Shown here one piece after another: positions 6,059-7,910 of a stretch of DNA of 7,910 nt. Source of the DNA: Pseudomonadota bacterium. Lineage in GTDB: Bacteria; Myxococcota; Myxococcia; Myxococcales; Myxococcaceae. How positions within the stretch are numbered: the stretch's first letter is position 1; each line of letters opens with the position of its first letter. The notes under the pieces were generated by a model that worked only from the letters and a program-made list of their open reading frames with translations, had not been told where the DNA came from and did not search any database. The stretch covers positions 1-7,910 of the forward strand of contig JAFADT010000431.1 of assembly GCA_023424585.1 (NCBI GenBank), in the 5' to 3' direction. A program made the position numbers and the translations under genes.

Positions 6059-7249
6059 TTACGGGTTCACCGGCTGGGGCGCGGCCTCGACGGGAGGCGC
6101 CAGCGCGTTGTTCACGACGACGGCCGCGCCGTTCTTCAGCTTGAAGACGCCGCTGCTGACCACGGTCTGCCCGGGCTTGAGGCCGGACGTCACCGCGACG
6201 TAGTCGCCCCGGCGCTCCCCCAGCCGCACGAACTGCTGCCGCGCCAGCAGGGCCGCCTTGCCCGCGGCGTCCTTGCCCTCGGAGAGGGTGAAGACGGAGT
6301 CACCGTAGGGGGCGAAGAGCACGGCGGTGGCGGGGATGGCCACCACCTGCTCGCTGGCGTCGGAGAGCACCTGCACGCTGGCGAACATGCCCGGCAGCAG
6401 CCGGCCGTCCGCGTTGGGCACCGTGGCGCGCATGCGCACGTTGCGCGAGGACAGCTCCACCTCGGGGTTGATGGTGGTGAGGTCGCCTTCCCAGGTCTCG
6501 CCCGGGAAGACGTCGACGTTCAGGCGCACCTTCTGGCCCTGCTTCACCTGCGCCAGCGCCTGCTGCGGGAGCTGGAACTCCACGAGGGCCGGGTTGGAGG
6601 ACTGGAGGGAGGCGATGGGGTTGCCCGGGGAGACGAGCTGCCCCAGCTCCACCTGGCGGATGCCGACGCGGCCATCGAAGGGCGCGCGGATGGTCTTCTT
6701 CGCGATGAGGGACTTCAGGTGCGCCACGGTGGCGGCGGCCTGGATGGCCCGCGCGCGGACGGCGTCGAGGTCCGACTGGGTGTTGGCGCCCTGCGCGTGG
6801 AGCTTCTCGACGCGCTCGCGGGTCAGCCGCGCGAGCTCCGCGTCGGCCTCGGCGCCGGTCAGCTGGGCCTGCTCGCTGGAGGTGTCGAGCTGGACGAGCA
6901 CCTGGCCCTTCTTCACGGACGCGCCGTTCTCGAAGCGGATGTCGCTGACGACGCCCGGCAGCTCCGCGCTCAGGGTCACGCCCCGGAGCGCGATCACCGT
7001 GCCGACGGCGCTCCGCGTCCCCTGCCAGCCGAAGGCCTCCGCCTGGGCGGAGGTGACGGCTTCCGGCGGAGGAACGAAGGTCTCGCCAGCCTTGATCATC
7101 GCGATGATCTGGCCCGCCTTGACTGCGGCGAGTCCGGCGAAGACCGCGAGCAGCAGCACCACGCCGATGATCCAGCGTCTGGCGCGGCTCGCACGGCGCG
7201 GTGAAGAGGAAGTCACTTCAGGGGAAGGAGCGGAGAGCGAATCATGCAT
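6059..7249 (-). CDS. RND efflux periplasmic adaptor (membrane fusion protein, MexH/AcrA-like), 396 aa
   Basis: Links the RND permease to an outer-membrane channel. Numbering from the ATG at 7249: a basic N-terminus (RRASRARR), one membrane anchor at about 24-43 and no lipobox, so it is anchored by a helix and not a lipid. The first lipoyl half-motif is at about 99-122 (GVVSDIRFENGASVKKGQVL) and an alpha-helical hairpin at about 125-182. The second lipoyl half-motif (RAPFDGRVGIRQVELGQLVSPGNPI) is at 188-212, followed by the beta-barrel (about 220-297) and the membrane-proximal domain to the end. The hairpin tip has R146, L150, T157, D160 and L161, which fits the R-x3-L-x6-S-x2-(E/D) channel-docking pattern with Thr for Ser. 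This suggests a TolC/OprM-type partner. Start choice: GTG at 7258 (three codons earlier, MPTMHD) is possible. The ATG at 7249 was preferred because GAG lies 8 nt upstream of it, but the ribosome site is weak either way. First gene of the operon; the permease follows 20 nt later. Confidence 0.93.
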   Translation of the reverse strand: MHDSLSAPSPEVTSSSPRRASRARRWIIGVVLLLAVFAGLAAVKAGQIIAMIKAGETFVPPPEAVTSAQAEAFGWQGTRSAVGTVIALRGVTLSAELPGVVSDIRFENGASVKKGQVLVQLDTSSEQAQLTGAEADAELARLTRERVEKLHAQGANTQSDLDAVRARAIQAAATVAHLKSLIAKKTIRAPFDGRVGIRQVELGQLVSPGNPIASLQSSNPALVEFQLPQQALAQVKQGQKVRLNVDVFPGETWEGDLTTINPEVELSSRNVRMRATVPNADGRLLPGMFASVQVLSDASEQVVAIPATAVLFAPYGDSVFTLSEGKDAAGKAALLARQQFVRLGERRGDYVAVTSGLKPGQTVVSSGVFKLKNGAAVVVNNALAPPVEAAPQPVNP

Positions 7250-7467
7250 CGTGGGCACTCGACCGAGCTGGACGGCGCAGCGGTGTCGGGGATTTTACAG
7301 CCCCCTAGCCGAATCGCCCTGTATTTGCCCCCTTGAAAATCCGTTCAGGTTATGACCCAGCGGGTGGGAGTCCGGTCGCACGAGGGAATGGCAGGAGAAT
7401 GTCAGGAAGACACGTGACGGGGCCGTGACAGGTTCACTCCCAGGGCGGCTTGACGTCTGTCAGCCTT

Positions 7468-7497
7468 TGCGCACGTGCGCACCGTTTCAGGTGAAAC
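7468..7497. promoter_or_regulatory. Two adjacent 14-bp palindromes (candidate operator)
   Basis: A perfect 14-bp palindrome (TGCGCACGTGCGCA, 7468-7481) is followed after 2 nt by a second 14-bp element with perfect 6-bp arms around a GG centre (GTTTCAGGTGAAAC, 7484-7497). Their centres are 16 bp apart. Dyad sites of this size fit a dimeric repressor such as a TetR- or MarR-type regulator, which commonly control RND pumps. The protein, and which flanking gene it would serve, cannot be told from sequence. Confidence 0.35.
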
Positions 7498-7670
7498 CAT
7501 GCGACACGGAGCGCGGGGTCCCCCACTCCGCCCCTCCCGGCCCTGGAGGAGGAGCGCGGTGTTGGCCGGTGGGAGGCGCAGCGCGCGGGTGTCACCGCGA
7601 CAGCGTCCCCTGGCACGCAGGGCCGCCTTGTTCCGGCGGGCCGCCATCCCCACGTCTCTGACGCCCGGTC

Positions 7671-7676
7671 AGGGGG
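7671..7676 (+). promoter_or_regulatory. Ribosome-binding site for the gene at 7683
   Basis: AGGGGG lies 6 nt before ATG 7683 and decides this start over the in-frame ATG at 7698. A short hairpin (CTGAC at 7658-7662 pairing with GTCAG at 7668-7672) overlaps its 5' edge and could partly mask it. Confidence 0.55.
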
Positions 7677-7682
7677 TCGCGA

Positions 7683-7910
7683 ATGGTGGTGTTCCTCATG
7701 GACGGGCAGTCCGCTCCCGCGCGGGTGGTGCGCCACTCGACCGCCGCGCGGCGGCTGCGCCTGGAGGTCCCCGGCCTGCGATGGAACCGCTTCCTCGGGA
7801 AGCGGCTGGAGCGCACCTTCGCCACCTGGCCCGGCGTTGTGGAGGCGAACGCGGAGCCTCGCACCGGCCGCCTGCTGGTGCGCTACGCGCCGGAGGCCCC
7901 GCTGCTGGCC
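7683..7910 (+). CDS. Probable P-type cation ATPase N-terminus with degenerate HMA-like domain (3' end outside window)
   Basis: Seventy-six codons are open from ATG 7683 to the right edge. An in-frame TGA at 7659-7661 and AGGGGG just before the ATG support the start. Residues 14-73 read VVRHSTAARRLRLEVPGLRWNR...LERTFATWPGVVEANAEPRTGRLLVRY. This follows the beta-alpha-beta-beta pattern of an HMA-like fold (RxRxxVPGL, then PGVxxVxANPxTGxxLVxY), as found at the N-terminus of some P-type metal/cation ATPases. The metal-binding CxxC is absent, so this domain should not bind soft metals in the usual way. The ATPase core (DKTGT, TGES) would lie beyond the window, so the assignment rests on the N-terminal domain alone. 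A stand-alone HMA2-like protein is the main alternative. The gene is divergent from the RND efflux operon, so shared regulation is possible. Confidence 0.5.
   Translation, partial: MVVFLMDGQSAPARVVRHSTAARRLRLEVPGLRWNRFLGKRLERTFATWPGVVEANAEPRTGRLLVRYAPEAPLLA

Larger units (their letters stand above)
7250..7682. promoter_or_regulatory. Divergent intergenic/regulatory region between efflux operon and P-type ATPase-like gene
   Basis: About 430 nt without a credible gene; the open frames here have no family resemblance and lie on overlapping strands. It should hold the promoters of both flanking transcription units. A weak -10-like TAAAAT lies on the - strand at 7292-7297 with no good -35 at 16-18 nt. 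TTGACG at 7450-7455 (+ strand) has no matching -10. TACAG (7296-7300) and CTGTA (7319-7323) form an inverted pair 18 nt apart near the adaptor start. Two adjacent palindromes and several TGAC/GTCA elements lie in the middle. No regulator gene is visible in the window. Promoter positions are not established. Confidence 0.5.

Noticed and set aside
3753..6203. Long + strand open frames (3753-4934 and 5091-6203) opposite the efflux genes
   Set aside because: They are antisense shadows of a clearly conserved RND permease and adaptor; such long shadows are normal in GC-rich DNA and show no family motifs.
7611..7633. Sigma-54-like TGGCACG ... TTGT
   Set aside because: The spacing between the GG and GC elements is wrong for a -24/-12 promoter.
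7402..7736. Short open frames on both strands in the intergenic region
   Set aside because: No ribosome site with a plausible start, composition typical of shadow frames, and one overlaps the better-supported gene at 7683.

Overview
The window is very GC-rich and has strong G/C bias at third codon positions. It resembles a deltaproteobacterial (Myxococcota, Myxococcaceae-like) chromosome, judged from codon style, GTG starts, closely packed genes and the kinds of genes present. This placement is an inference; no rRNA or other marker gene is visible. No tRNA, rRNA, CRISPR array, insertion sequence or integrase was seen.

Left part (1-2277, + strand): the end of a class I SAM-dependent methyltransferase is followed by two genes that look like relics of one small pathway. 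The first (about 930-1507) has an intact catalytic half of a class I glutamine amidotransferase, but its N-terminal part is out of frame or degraded. The second (1504-2277, ATGA overlap with the first) is a sugar-/choline-type nucleotidyltransferase whose frame is interrupted by a single in-frame TGA at 1852-1854 and stays recognisable on both sides. As a pair they most resemble Campylobacter Cj1417 (gamma-glutamyl-CDP-amidate hydrolase) and Cj1416 (CTP:phosphoglutamine cytidylyltransferase). Those enzymes make cytidine diphosphoramidate, the donor for O-methyl phosphoramidate capsule decoration. If that reading is right, this is a decaying phosphoramidate locus in an unexpected lineage, and it is the most interesting item in the window.

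Middle part (2282-2927): a small HIT-like protein on the - strand ends 4 nt from the nucleotidyltransferase relic (convergent). A 130-nt spacer behind it carries two strong hairpins; the one at 2886-2916, 11 nt past the RND stop codon, probably terminates the efflux operon.

Right part (2928-7258, - strand): a two-gene tripartite-efflux operon, periplasmic adaptor then RND permease (HAE-1 type, MexH/MexI-like), 20 nt apart. No outer-membrane channel gene lies in the window, so the pump must use one encoded elsewhere. The roughly 430-nt region upstream (7250-7682) has no convincing gene. It holds two adjacent 14-bp palindromes and a cluster of TGAC/GTCA half-sites, and it separates the efflux operon from a divergent + strand gene starting at 7683. 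The 76 visible codons of that gene look like the degenerate HMA-type N-terminus of a P-type cation ATPase, cut by the window edge.
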